Of a DNA stretch of 25,797 nucleotides, positions 1 through 9,300 are shown one piece after another. A program made the translations under genes and the position numbers. The notes under the pieces were generated by a model. The model was not told where the DNA came from. It did no database searches and saw only the letters and a list, made by a program, of their open reading frames with translations. Numbering within the stretch: the first letter of the stretch is position 1; each line of letters starts with the position of its first letter. Source of the DNA: Bacteroidales bacterium UBA3824 (GTDB lineage: Bacteria; Bacteroidota; Bacteroidia; Bacteroidales; UBA3824); the NCBI GenBank assembly GCA_002393195.1, contig DGIK01000153.1, forward strand, positions 1 through 25,797, read 5' to 3'.

Positions 1-2
1 TG

Positions 3-1334
3 TATTCGTCGATAATATTCAATTTTCCAGAAAGGGAAGGATTCAGAAGAGATTTTGTGGTAAAACCCAAGAAAAACGGTTTCAAGGCTCTTGTGTTTCA
101 AGTCAATTACCATGGACATTGGATGGAGGTTCAGATACTTACCGAAGACAACGACATGGTGTCGCACAAGGGATATTCCACACGACAACCCAATAGGGAG
201 GGCATCAATAGGCTTGCCGAGACGCTCAAGGAATTGAATAGTGAACAGAATGCTGTGGAGCTGTTGTCGAGGTTTCACGATTTGGCGATGTCGGAGCAGA
301 AGACGATATTTGTATTTACGCCCAAGGGCGACATTCAGGAGTTGCCGGTGGATTCCACAGTGATTGACTTTGCATACGGCGTCCATACTGATGTGGGCAA
401 CCACTGTATAGGCGCATACGTTGGTTCCAGGTTTGTGCCGTTGGATTACAAGCTCAAGACCGCCGACCAAGTGAACATTTTCTCATCGCCGAGTGCGCGT
501 CCGCAGCAGGCATGGCTGCATTTCGTGAGGACCGACAGGGCAAAAATGAAGATTGCCGCATATTTTCACCGTAATACTGGTGTGGTGCGTTCCAGCAGTG
601 TAGATGGCAAGATTATTTTCAATAATTACATGTACAATCAAAGGTTTATTCCTGATGTAATTCTCCTCAAAGAGTTGATCAAGCATTTCCACCTTATCAA
701 TGGCGACGAGTTGTACAAGCGTATAGCGTCGCAGGAACTTGATATGAGCGAAGTGTATGAAGTGGCGGTGAATCTGCGCAAGATTATCAGGTCGAATAGG
801 AGTGTTACATCCAATAGTGGTGCTGGCGCTTTGAAACCGTTGCTTACTGGAACCACTTACAATCCCACCAAAAGATATCCTTTCAATATCAACAAAAGCA
901 TTCATTTTATCGCCCCGGCTTGTTGCCATCCTATCTGTGGGGACGATGCTGTTACCTTTGTAGATGAAGACAATATCCTGTATGTGCACCGCCGAGATTG
1001 TGTGTATGCGCAGCGACACATTGCCACCGACGGCGATCACACAGCCAGGGTGGAGTGGGGCGACGACCTCGATCCAATGCTTACTACAATTCAGATACTT
1101 GGCACCGATAGACAGGGAATTATCAGGGATGTGTCTTTGCTCATCGATAGTTGGCGAGTAAATATCCAATCGTTTGAGATTGGTACGCACGACAAGATTT
1201 TTTCGGGAATCATCAAAATGTACATCAAAAACACTTCGTTGCTCGACAAACTTTCTGTACAGCTCGGCAAAATATCCAACATTGTATCTGTCAACCGCCT
1301 CGCTCCAAATACGAGCAACGAGTGGCGTTCATGA
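3..1334 (+). CDS. relA: RelA/SpoT (p)ppGpp synthetase/hydrolase, 5'-truncated by window edge
   Basis: This is the C-terminal part of a long RelA/SpoT homologue, which makes and usually also degrades the stringent-response alarmone (p)ppGpp. The frame is open from base 3 with no credible start, so the hydrolase and most of the synthetase domain lie outside the window; the GTG at 57 is internal. Visible parts in order: the end of the synthetase domain (YHGHWMEVQILTE and following), a TGS domain (IFVFTPKGDIQELPVDST, about bases 300-480), the conserved CC-x-PI-x-GD zinc-finger-like segment (CCHPICGDDAVTF, about 920-960), and a C-terminal ACT domain (about 1080-1310). The domain order identifies the family securely. 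Whether this copy is bifunctional cannot be judged without its N-terminus. Its stop overlaps the 3' end of the convergent phosphatase gene by 6 bp. Confidence 0.93.
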   Translation, partial: YSSIIFNFPEREGFRRDFVVKPKKNGFKALVFQVNYHGHWMEVQILTEDNDMVSHKGYSTRQPNREGINRLAETLKELNSEQNAVELLSRFHDLAMSEQKTIFVFTPKGDIQELPVDSTVIDFAYGVHTDVGNHCIGAYVGSRFVPLDYKLKTADQVNIFSSPSARPQQAWLHFVRTDRAKMKIAAYFHRNTGVVRSSSVDGKIIFNNYMYNQRFIPDVILLKELIKHFHLINGDELYKRIASQELDMSEVYEVAVNLRKIIRSNRSVTSNSGAGALKPLLTGTTYNPTKRYPFNINKSIHFIAPACCHPICGDDAVTFVDEDNILYVHRRDCVYAQRHIATDGDHTARVEWGDDLDPMLTTIQILGTDRQGIIRDVSLLIDSWRVNIQSFEIGTHDKIFSGIIKMYIKNTSLLDKLSVQLGKISNIVSVNRLAPNTSNEWRS

Positions 1335-1784
1335 CAATTGTTGCAAGATGCCCTTGCAGGCGTCCTCTATGAGTTGCACTGCAATTTCAAAATCCCTCAT
1401 CGTGCCGCAGTATGGGTCGGGCACTTCGTCGTAGTCTTCGGTTTCGATGAAAAATTCGGCGACGTTTTTTATCTTGGCGTGGAACGGCACGTGTGGCGCG
1501 TCACGCACTATACGGGTGTTGATGTAGTCGCTCATTCCGATTATGTAGTCGAATTTTTCAAAATCCGCAGTCTTCACAGGGCGCGAGCGGTGAGTGAGTT
1601 TGTACCCATGGCGTTCAGCCGTGGTCATCATACGAGGGTCGGGCAGTTCGCCTTTGTGGTAGTCAATCAATCCCGCCGAATCAATCTCCCAATCGAGACC
1701 ACGCTCGGCGCACATTTTTTTCATCACGCCTTCCGCCAACGGGCTGCGGCAGATGTTTCCTAAACATACAAAAAGAATTTTCAT
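1329..1784 (-). CDS. Low-molecular-weight protein-tyrosine phosphatase
   Basis: A 151-residue cytoplasmic enzyme that removes phosphate from phosphotyrosine (family: LMW-PTP/arsenate-reductase fold). The N-terminal P-loop CX5R is intact: nucleophile Cys7, then LGNIC, Arg13 and Ser14. The general-acid loop DPY is at residues 123-125. The length is normal for the family. The ATG at 1784 places the P-loop seven residues in, as in all family members, so the start is sound. The gene runs against relA and the two coding 3' ends overlap by 6 bp, leaving no room for a separate terminator. No exopolysaccharide or tyrosine-kinase partner is visible, so the substrate is unknown. Confidence 0.93.
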   Translation of the reverse strand: MKILFVCLGNICRSPLAEGVMKKMCAERGLDWEIDSAGLIDYHKGELPDPRMMTTAERHGYKLTHRSRPVKTADFEKFDYIIGMSDYINTRIVRDAPHVPFHAKIKNVAEFFIETEDYDEVPDPYCGTMRDFEIAVQLIEDACKGILQQLS

Positions 1785-1801
1785 TTTTATTTACGTTAAT
1801 T

Positions 1802-1882
1802 ATTTTTGGTAATCACCGCCTTTCGGCGGCTCTTCTTTTTAAACGATAATTACCGAAAATTTATTCGTGAATTACCAAAAAT
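1802..1882. repeat. Nested inverted repeats (12-bp arms around a GC hairpin)
   Basis: A perfect 12-bp inverted repeat, ATTTTTGGTAAT at 1802-1813 and ATTACCAAAAAT at 1871-1882, encloses a small GC hairpin (CCGCC 1816-1820, GGCGG 1825-1829) that is followed on the plus strand by a T-rich stretch. A near copy of the right arm (ATTACCGAAAAT) lies between them at about 1850-1861. The location is just upstream of the phosphatase start on the minus strand. It could be a regulatory structure, a terminator for plus-strand read-through, or the remains of a small element; nothing here decides. Confidence 0.45.
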
Positions 1883-1887
1883 TTTTT

Positions 1888-1986
1888 GATTCCTCTCGGA
1901 TTTAGCAAAAAATGGCTGATTATTCCTCTCGATTTTAGCAAAAAATGGGCAATTATTCCTCTCGATTTTAACTGAAAAAATGTTAA
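1888..1986. repeat. Three 33-bp tandem repeat units
   Basis: Three consecutive units start at 1888, 1921 and 1954 with an exact 33-bp period. Each contains ATTCCTCTCG followed by a GATTTTAGCAAAAAATGG-like half; the third unit is the most diverged (AACTGAAAAAATG). There are no unique spacers, so this is a minisatellite and not a CRISPR array. No open reading frame is supported here. Confidence 0.7.
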
Positions 1987-2000
1987 AAATCTTGTAAACA

Positions 2001-2105
2001 AAGGGACAGTCTAAAAAGAAAGGGTGGGATGCAGACGGCTCGTCTGCAACTTATCTGTAAGTGGTAGGCTGGCAGCCTGCACTCAAACTTTTTAGACAGT
2101 CCCTT
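2001..2105. mobile_element. MITE-like element with 18-bp terminal inverted repeats
   Basis: A 105-bp non-coding element. Its ends AAGGGACAGTCTAAAAAG (2001-2018) and CTTTTTAGACAGTCCCTT (2088-2105) are inverted repeats matching at 17 of 18 positions. Inside are two further hairpins: GCAGACG/CGTCTGC (2031-2037 with 2041-2047) and AGGCT/AGCCT (2066-2070 with 2074-2078). Ends of the GGGACTGTCTAAAA type resemble those I remember for transposon ends in Bacteroidota, so a miniature non-autonomous transposon is the best reading. No clear target duplication is visible. It lies 5 bp beyond the stop codon of the minus-strand AAA gene, so its folded transcript might also serve as that operon's 3' end. Confidence 0.6.
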
Positions 2106-2110
2106 AAATA

Positions 2111-3682
2111 TCAATCTTTTTTGTTGTTTGAACTTGCGTCTTTGAAATTGTATTTTTTGTACTCTTCTCTGAGTTTTTCAATTTTGTCTTTGAGCGTGTC
2201 GGAGATGCTTTTGGTGTTGTTGATGATTGCAATTAGATTGTCGGTCGTGATGCTTTGGTCGCCATCATTGGAACAAAAAGCATTTTCAATCGCTTCTTTT
2301 ACAACGCTTTCGATGTCTGCGCCGCTGAAACCTTTGGTAATTGATTTGCTGTCTTTTTTTGTGCTAATCAATTTCAACACATCAATGTTTGGCGTGAGTT
2401 TTCCGCGCTTGGCAAGATGGATTTGGAAAATTCGACGGCGTTCCTCGGCGTCGGGGAGTTCCACTTTAAAGAGTTCGTCAAAACGTCCTTTGCGCAAAAA
2501 TTCAGGCGGCAATTTGGAAATGTCGTTTGCCGTGGCAACCACATATACCGAACTTTCTTTTTCTTGCAACCAAGTAAGGAATTGTCCGAAAAGGCGTGTG
2601 GTGATGTCGTTGCCACCACCGCCATTATTGTTGCCAATACCTGCAAATGCTTTTTCAAGTTCGTCTATCCACAGTACGCACGGCGCAACGGCTTCCGCTG
2701 TCTTGATTGCTGCCGTAAGGTTATGCTCGCTTTCGCCAACATATTTGCCCATAAGTTTGCCGATGTCGAGGCGCAGGAGCGGCACTTTGAACATACTCGC
2801 CGTGGCTTTGGCTGTAAGACTCTTGCCACAACCGGGCATGCCTACTATCAGGATGCCTTTGGGAAGGTCAACACCAAAACTACGAGCCATACCCAAATTG
2901 GCAAAAATTTGAGCCTTGTTGTTTAGGTATTTTTTGAGGTTGGACATGCCGCCAATGTCGTCAACGTTGGCGTTTGTTGGGAAGATTTCTATAATGCCAC
3001 TTTTTTTGATAATCTGTTCTTTCTCCTTCAATACCAATTTGACACTCGACGCATCAAATGTGCCTGACTGTTGATAGGCGTAATTGAGAATTTGACGGAT
3101 TTCAAATTCGGTAAGACCTTTGAAGGATATTATAAGGTCGTTTTTCACCGTATCATTTATGTCCATATTGTACGACGAAATATAATCGTCGATAATTGCC
3201 GCTACCTCTTCTGAATCGGGATATGGAATGTCGAATATGGTAATCATTTTTTCGAGTTCTTGCGGCAATACCAACACCGGCGAAACCATGAATACAGTGG
3301 CGTAAACCTCTTCCGAAAACATTGTGCGCCGTGCTATTTCCTTCAAAAGCGAGATGCTTTTCATGTTGAAATATTGGCTGTTTTCGTCAAAATAGCGGTG
3401 CGCATCCTTCAATACCACAAAGGCATGTTTGGGATTGTCCTTGGTTGCTGTTTCAAGATAGTTGCATACGTTTTTCAAGAAACTATCTATTGTCATTTCA
3501 TTGTCAATACGCTTGCCATCAATAAAACAGCCCGAATTGGTAAATGTAAAACATTTCACCCCATTTGTCAATACACTTTGTATCAAATCGTCAACAATTT
3601 GATTGTCAAAGTGTTTGATGTAGATTATCGGACGGAGGGCGTTGATGTAACTTGACAATGTATCTCTCAAAATGCTTTTCAT
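2111..3682 (-). CDS. Ycf46-like AAA+ ATPase
   Basis: A 523-residue AAA+ ATPase, last gene of a three-gene operon. The C-terminal half is a classical AAA module: Walker A GMPGCGKS (281-288), Walker [11 protein letters not shown] (about 335-345), a VVATAND sensor-1 segment, and the arginine-finger region [11 protein letters not shown]. The N-terminal half (about 1-220) starts with [10 protein letters not shown], where a first P-loop would be, but lacks Walker residues. A degenerate first module followed by an active one is the Ycf46 arrangement of cyanobacteria and plastids, whose role is poorly understood. The ATG follows the stop of the upstream gene after one base (TAG-T-ATG), implying translational coupling. 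The protein has no membrane segment and probably remodels or disassembles a partner, perhaps the products of the two upstream genes. The AAA assignment is certain; the Ycf46 relation is likely; the function is unknown. Confidence 0.88.
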   Translation of the reverse strand: MKSILRDTLSSYINALRPIIYIKHFDNQIVDDLIQSVLTNGVKCFTFTNSGCFIDGKRIDNEMTIDSFLKNVCNYLETATKDNPKHAFVVLKDAHRYFDENSQYFNMKSISLLKEIARRTMFSEEVYATVFMVSPVLVLPQELEKMITIFDIPYPDSEEVAAIIDDYISSYNMDINDTVKNDLIISFKGLTEFEIRQILNYAYQQSGTFDASSVKLVLKEKEQIIKKSGIIEIFPTNANVDDIGGMSNLKKYLNNKAQIFANLGMARSFGVDLPKGILIVGMPGCGKSLTAKATASMFKVPLLRLDIGKLMGKYVGESEHNLTAAIKTAEAVAPCVLWIDELEKAFAGIGNNNGGGGNDITTRLFGQFLTWLQEKESSVYVVATANDISKLPPEFLRKGRFDELFKVELPDAEERRRIFQIHLAKRGKLTPNIDVLKLISTKKDSKSITKGFSGADIESVVKEAIENAFCSNDGDQSITTDNLIAIINNTKSISDTLKDKIEKLREEYKKYNFKDASSNNKKD

Positions 3683-3683
3683 A

Positions 3684-4709
3684 CTACACCTCCATGTAAA
3701 TTAGTTCGTCGCATTGCTTATTGCTTTTGTAATCAATACCATTGGTAATGATGAATTGATTATTGACATCGCTTGCAGACAGTTCTTCACCATCTTTGCC
3801 GCTGTTTCTCAAATAATTGCCTTCCACCATTGAAATGATCATAAGCCTTTTCCTTTTAGGTTCAATGTCTTTCCAATAAGATGCGGTTTCGCCACAGAAG
3901 ATTTTTGTACATGGTATCGTCCAATTTTTCTCCGGAACATAATACTCTCCGACTTGTAAATTTCCATTTGTGCACCAACGATATCCGTAGAGATTTCCAA
4001 AAGAAGTATTGATACATTCTTTTTTAATTTCATTCAGTTGTTCTTCCGTTTTGATGAATATGGCTGATGTTTCCTTATTATTCATTATGGAATCACGCAT
4101 ATTTTTGAGCCAAGCCATAACATCCTTGTACACAGTTTCACCGGCGTAATTGATAAATTCGCGTAGAGAAATGTTCGCCATCAAAGCCAACAATACGAGA
4201 GGATAATCTTCTTTGAAGATTTGGTAGAAGCGTTCTTTGTCCAATCTCAGCAATTCGCGATATTGGTCATAGAGGGTAATCATATCGGCTTTGAGGTCGA
4301 TATAATTTTCGGAGTGTTTTTTGAGGTTTTCGATGAGGGCGTCGTATCCTTTGTGATAATCAGAAATGATTCTTTTCTCTTGTTTGTGAAGTTGCGAATT
4401 GTAGTTTTCAAGGCGTTTGATTTCCTTGTTTCGCATCACAAACAATTCTGCCGCTGCCTGTTGCGCAATAGTAGGAAATGAGCCAAAAAGTGTTTCAAAC
4501 AATTGTTCCAAAGCCTTTTGTTTGTCATCGGTTTTGATTTTTGAAACTTTTTGCGCCTTTTCCGTCTCACCGTGTGCCGTGAGCCAACGCACAAGCAATC
4601 CATTGCTATGCGTTTCGAGCAACATATCGATGTTGCAATTTTCTTTGAGTTCGGCAAGTGTTTTTATTTGTTCGTTGCCGTAACTCAGATTGAATTTTAT
4701 TGGTTTCAT
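3684..4709 (-). CDS. Uncharacterised helical protein of the AAA operon
   Basis: A 341-residue protein that I do not recognise as any functional family. The N-terminus (about residues 14-60) has the pattern ELKENCNIDMLLE...GLLVRWLTAHGE, similar to a short helical module I recall at the start of various uncharacterised bacterial proteins. Residues about 85-170 are charged and probably form a long helical bundle or coiled coil. The C-terminal third is richer in aromatic residues and cysteines (YGYRWCTNGNLQVGEYYVPE), suggesting a beta domain. No signal peptide is visible. The frame is open up to 4763, but the ATG at 4709 is preferred: it lies 16 bp after the upstream stop codon, whereas the 4763 start would overlap the upstream gene by 38 bp. 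It is tightly coupled to the AAA gene and probably acts with it. Confidence 0.8.
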   Translation of the reverse strand: MKPIKFNLSYGNEQIKTLAELKENCNIDMLLETHSNGLLVRWLTAHGETEKAQKVSKIKTDDKQKALEQLFETLFGSFPTIAQQAAAELFVMRNKEIKRLENYNSQLHKQEKRIISDYHKGYDALIENLKKHSENYIDLKADMITLYDQYRELLRLDKERFYQIFKEDYPLVLLALMANISLREFINYAGETVYKDVMAWLKNMRDSIMNNKETSAIFIKTEEQLNEIKKECINTSFGNLYGYRWCTNGNLQVGEYYVPEKNWTIPCTKIFCGETASYWKDIEPKRKRLMIISMVEGNYLRNSGKDGEELSASDVNNQFIITNGIDYKSNKQCDELIYMEV

Positions 4710-4725
4710 ATTTCTGTTTGTTTTT

Positions 4726-6288
4726 TTACCACCATGAGAATGAGAAAAAGTTTGCAATGGCATTGCCTATGCCACTAAAAACTTTTCCTATTCCTTTGGC
4801 AATATTTTTCATGCCTTCGACAACGAGGTTGCCAAGCATTTTTCTACCGTCGTGAATGGCTTCACCGATTTTACCGCTAACCGCTCCGCCAATCAATCCG
4901 CCAACCGCACCGCCAATTGCAGAACCTACTGGACCCAAGACAGCACCTATCGCTGCGCCTATTGCTGCGCCTTGTGTAAAGCCCATCATACCAAAGACAC
5001 AATTTGCTGTTGCGCGTTCTATGTTGTCCATTGCCTCTGCACCCGAAATTTTGCCCTTTGCTAATAGGTATATAGATTTAACGGCTTCTATACCAACAAA
5101 GACACTTGCCGTGATACTTTTGGCTGAGGTTTTTATAATTGATTGTCCTAACCAACCACTGCGGACGACAACGGTCATTGCTCCCGATCCTGCTACTGTA
5201 ACACCAACCGTTGCACCACTTTTGATTGCATATTCGGCAAATTCTGCCAAATCTTCTTGTAGGCTGTTGTTGGGATTTCCTGTGAAAAAGTTCCAAATTC
5301 GCCGCCCAATAATTCTTGCTCCTTGGAAAGCCACTGCCATTCCTGCGGCAAATGCGGATTTCGCGCCTATTTGTTTTGCTATTTCAAATTTATTGAGGTC
5401 GTTCCAAGAGTATTTTGCAATTTCACCTTTTGCCTGTGCTTGTTGTTGCAATTCTTTTGCTCGTTCTTTGGAAAGTGGCGTTGATTCGGCACCTCCATAT
5501 TCGATTTTTTCGTGCGAGTTGGTTATATCCTTGCCCTGACCTTCGGGGACAAGTCTTTGCTGTCCGCGATAGTTGCCGTCTTTGAAATATCCCTGTGTGG
5601 TTTCTGCATCGGAACCATATTTCGACTGATATTTCGCCTCAATTTTACCGACAGGATTTTTAATAGTCAAATCGACGGAGTTCGGGTTGTTTGACTGTGG
5701 GACTTCGGCGTGGTAAGGAACTTCCTTTTGTGCAGCATCTATATTATACGTGTTGGCATGGTGTGTTTCGGCAATATAGCCATCAAGGTTTGGATTTTGA
5801 CTTACCTGACCGTCGAGCCTGAGAATGGTGTCTGCCGTTTGATTGTTGGCATTCTCAATGGCGGTGTCGATGGTCTGCGCGTATTCGCTCACGCTGTTTG
5901 CACCGCTAAATTTTGCACCGTCCTCAATTTTATGCGCGAGCCAAGATTCGCGACGTTTGCCATCGGCGATGTGGGCGTCGAGTTCCGCCTTGTTTTTTTG
6001 GAAGGCGTAAACTGTCTCCACAATTTCCACGGCTGTATCTTCTATTTCCTCGTCGCCACTCCAAATGGTGGGGTACTGTTTGAATTTTGCTACAAGGAAA
6101 TCCTTGTCAGAAGTATCGTCGCTTTTGTGGGCGTATCCTGACACAAAATCCTCGAAGGTGTTCTTTATTTTGGGAACATCTTCTTCCTTGAAATCCATAT
6201 TTGCCATTACGGCATCGGCTGTTTGTTCGTCGTAGTTGCTAAGACGTTCCAATGCCTCTGCCGTGGCAATGAGTTTGTTTTCGTCCAT
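4726..6288 (-). CDS. Large protein with nuclease-like D...ExK motif and C-terminal glycine zipper
   Basis: A 520-residue protein, first gene of the AAA operon. Residues 1-190 are acidic and helical. Residues about 200-260 contain Asp206, then Glu217-Ala-Lys219 (VDLTIKNPVGKIEAKYQ), the spacing of a PD-(D/E)XK nuclease core, followed by SKYG and a GQQRLVPEGQGKD segment. From about 300 onward it is rich in small and hydrophobic residues. A strong glycine zipper (IGAAIGAVLGPVGSAIGGAV and onward, about 434-478) is the kind of segment that inserts into or packs within membranes. The start at 6288 is fixed by a consensus promoter at 6300-6330; the upstream ATG at 6330 would lie in the -33 box. No signal peptide is seen. 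A membrane-acting or nucleic-acid-cleaving effector handled by the neighbouring ATPase is a plausible but untested role. Confidence 0.8.
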   Translation of the reverse strand: MDENKLIATAEALERLSNYDEQTADAVMANMDFKEEDVPKIKNTFEDFVSGYAHKSDDTSDKDFLVAKFKQYPTIWSGDEEIEDTAVEIVETVYAFQKNKAELDAHIADGKRRESWLAHKIEDGAKFSGANSVSEYAQTIDTAIENANNQTADTILRLDGQVSQNPNLDGYIAETHHANTYNIDAAQKEVPYHAEVPQSNNPNSVDLTIKNPVGKIEAKYQSKYGSDAETTQGYFKDGNYRGQQRLVPEGQGKDITNSHEKIEYGGAESTPLSKERAKELQQQAQAKGEIAKYSWNDLNKFEIAKQIGAKSAFAAGMAVAFQGARIIGRRIWNFFTGNPNNSLQEDLAEFAEYAIKSGATVGVTVAGSGAMTVVVRSGWLGQSIIKTSAKSITASVFVGIEAVKSIYLLAKGKISGAEAMDNIERATANCVFGMMGFTQGAAIGAAIGAVLGPVGSAIGGAVGGLIGGAVSGKIGEAIHDGRKMLGNLVVEGMKNIAKGIGKVFSGIGNAIANFFSFSWW

Positions 6289-6299
6289 TTTATTTTTTG

Positions 6300-6330
6300 C
6301 AAATATAATTATTCCTCCTTTTTTGACCAA
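6300..6330 (-). promoter_or_regulatory. Promoter of the AAA operon
   Basis: Read on the minus strand: TTG at 6330-6328, a 20-base spacer, then TATATTTG at 6307-6300, a complete match to the Bacteroidota TTG-N19/20-TAnnTTTG promoter. The start codon at 6288 is only 11 bases further on, so the mRNA leader would be just a few bases long. Confidence 0.75.
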
Positions 6331-6340
6331 TAAATATTGG
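6327..6340. promoter_or_regulatory. Palindrome overlapping the -33 box; candidate operator
   Basis: CCAATA-AA-TATTGG is a perfect inverted repeat with 6-bp arms. Bases 6328-6330 are also the -33 box of the AAA-operon promoter, so a dimeric regulator bound here would block RNA polymerase. It is AT-rich and short, so chance is possible. Confidence 0.4.
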
Positions 6341-6358
6341 AAAAAATTTGAGGGAAAT

Positions 6359-9300
6359 TTATGTCAACGTTATCGCCGCCTCATTCTTGCTGCCGTTCAT
6401 TACCACTTTGAGCGGTGCGGCGAAGCGGACGTGGCGGAAGTATTTGGTGCTTTGTATCAATTGTTGCGCCTCCAAAATTTCACGGCGGAGGTAACTGTTG
6501 CGGTTTTCCTTCTTGACGGCAAAATAGCCCACGTTCATGCTTGTGATGTTGTGGAAGAAGTGCGAACCGTTGGAGAAGTCCAATGGATAGCCGTCGAGAC
6601 TTGTCTCAATGATTACGGCGGCGTTGTTGATTTCAGACCACTGCACCGGCACGCCGAGGAAACGGTCGCTCGTACCCCAACGTCCTGGCCCGATGAGGAT
6701 GTATTTGCGGTTTTCGTTGCCGAGGAGCGAGTTCAGGTAGTTTATTTCGCGCTCCATCTCTACTGTGGCGAGTTTGTCAAATTTTGATTCGTCGATGTAA
6801 ATCACGTCCGTTATCGTGTCGATTACGCCGTTGCCGAGGCTTTGGTTGGTATATAATAAAGTGTCGGGCGCGGCGGCTATCTGCGTCAGGTCGATGTCTG
6901 TGGTGTCAAAAGAACCCACCATCGGCTTGATTTGCAGGAGGTAGAATGTCGGCTTGCCGTTTTTGGCTTTGTTGAGGTTTACGGCGTATTCAATCTCCAC
7001 GGGCGAGCCAAATGCATCCTTCACTTCTGCGAGGATTTTGCTGATGGCTTCGGCGAGCGGGAAGTAGTTGTATTGCAGGACGTCCGCAAAGTTGACAATT
7101 CTGGGGCCGTATTCGTCGAGACCGGGCGAGAAGGTGTCGTTGTCGGGGTTATAGACCGACGCGAGATGCTTCAACGAGCCGTGCTTCTCCGCCTCGTAGA
7201 TGTTGAGGAGTTTGAGCGCGGCGAGTTCGCCATTATTAAGCAGGTCAACGTCTTTCAACGACAAATCCAATGCGTAAAACTTGGTCTGTGTGCTGTTCAA
7301 GAGGTCGTCTTTGGTGTACATCGACACTTCGGGGTACATCGGTGAAAATCTGTACGACGGCCATCCATTGACGACATAACAGCCCAATCCCAATCCCGCT
7401 ACGGCGTATCCTTCTTCGGGTTTCATATTGGCGACGGGGTAGAAGTTGTAGGATTGAGCCACGCCGCTGATGTGTGGGTAGAAATAATTGCCAAACCTGC
7501 TGCCCACAACTTCCTGAATTACAATAGCCATCTTTTCCTCGGCGATGTTGTGGTGAACCGTGTCATAATAGCGACGCGCTGTGTCGGAATACATCGAGGC
7601 GTAGATGAGTTTGATGGCGTGGCAGACGAGTTCGAGAGTGGCCGCCTTGTTGTCTTTTTCGTTGGGAATTACAAACGTGCTAAATACTCCCGCAAACGGC
7701 TGACTTACAGAATCTTCCGATGTGCTTGACGAGCGGATAGCAAGCGGATTGTCGGTCTGGCTCAATATTATTGCAATCCTTTCGCGGAGTTGGTCGCTGA
7801 GGTGTCCGTTCCAAAACATCAACTTCAATTCCTCGTATGGCGTCTGCGAGTATATCGCCTTGTCAAACAGTCCGTTGGAAGAAATGAATTTGCTAAACTC
7901 TTCCGTGCCTACCACCATCGTTACAGGTGCCCAAATGTTGATGCGCTCGGTGAGCGGCGATTCGGCGAGGTTGTAGATTACGGTGTCGATGAAGGCGATG
8001 CCGCGACCCTTGCCGCCGAGCGAACCGGGCGCGAGGGTAACGATGTTGCGCTCGTCGATGCTCGATGTCTCGTCGAAGGAGAGTATCTTGCCGCGTTTTT
8101 TCACCTTGCGGTATTTGTTGATGGCGTCCAACAGCACCTGCCTCAATTCCTCAGCCTCCTCCACGGTGTCGGTGTGGAAATTCTTGAACTCCTGCGCCAA
8201 TTGTATTTCGCCGCGTCCCATCAGCCAAATGGAAAACTGGTTTTTTCTGCCGTGGCGGTAGAGCGAGTCGGCGGGCACTTCTTTGAGCAGGTTTTCAAAC
8301 TCTCGGAGCGAATGAGCGGTGCCGATTATCTTGTCGTCATTGGTCTTGAAGATAAACTCGCCGTAGCCCATATAACGTTTCAGGTAATGCTTGATTTCGT
8401 TGAGGAGGCGGGGGCTGTTTTTGTTGACAAAATACAACTTCGGATCCTTGTACAGGTCGGGCGCGAGGTCCATCGGCTGTTCGGTGCTTTGGAAGATGAC
8501 CGGCACTGTGTATTGCAGGCTCCGCATATAACGCAGGAATTTGAATCCCGCCTGATGGTCTATTTCGCCGCCCCACTCAAACTCGATGTCGCTGATTACG
8601 CACATCAGGTTGTCGCGGTATTTGTTGAAGATGGCGATTGCCTCCTCGTAATTGCGGGCGTGGAGAATCTTGGGACGCGAGCGCATCTTCACGATTTTGT
8701 CGATTTCGTTTTTCTCCACTTCGGGTATCAATTGCGCCACCTGTCCGAACACGGTTGTGTATAATATTTCCAAATAGCGAGAATAATATACCGGCGAGTC
8801 CTCGATGAGCAAAATCACCTTTACGAGGCCTACCTGAGTGTCGTTTTCCACGTTGATGCTGTCTTCCAACGCCTTTACGATGGTGAAGAATATGTTGGAA
8901 TCGCCGTTCCAAGTGTAGAGTTTTTTGATTGCGCTCGACGTATTGACAACTTCCTCATATTTAAGCACTTCGTTTTTCCTATTGACGAGCAGATATACCG
9001 GCACAGAAGGGCTGATTTCGCGGATTTTTTCGCTGAGTGCAACGGCTTTTGCGGGGTCGTTTGGCATTATGATTACGAGGTCGATGTTGGAATTTTCCAT
9101 AGTTGCGATGGCGTCCTCGGCGCAACTAACTCCCGTAATCCTCGGCATCACATAAAGGCTGAATTGCATTACGTCGCCCATAAAACGCCCGAAGAAAGAG
9201 TCCTCGTTTTCAAGGCAGAATGCATCGTAGAGCGACGCCACAAACAGCACGTGCTTCACCTTGAATTTCATCATATCCAAGTAGATGTACTTGTCCAACA

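Noticed and set aside
483..1190. 235-codon minus-strand frame inside relA
   Set aside because: Shadow of the RelA/SpoT coding sequence; no recognisable domain.
1888..1986. Possible CRISPR array
   Set aside because: Units are contiguous, with no unique spacers, no further copies and no cas genes.
6289..6330. Upstream ATG at 6330 for the glycine-zipper gene
   Set aside because: It coincides with the -33 box and palindrome; the ATG at 6288 follows the -7 box.
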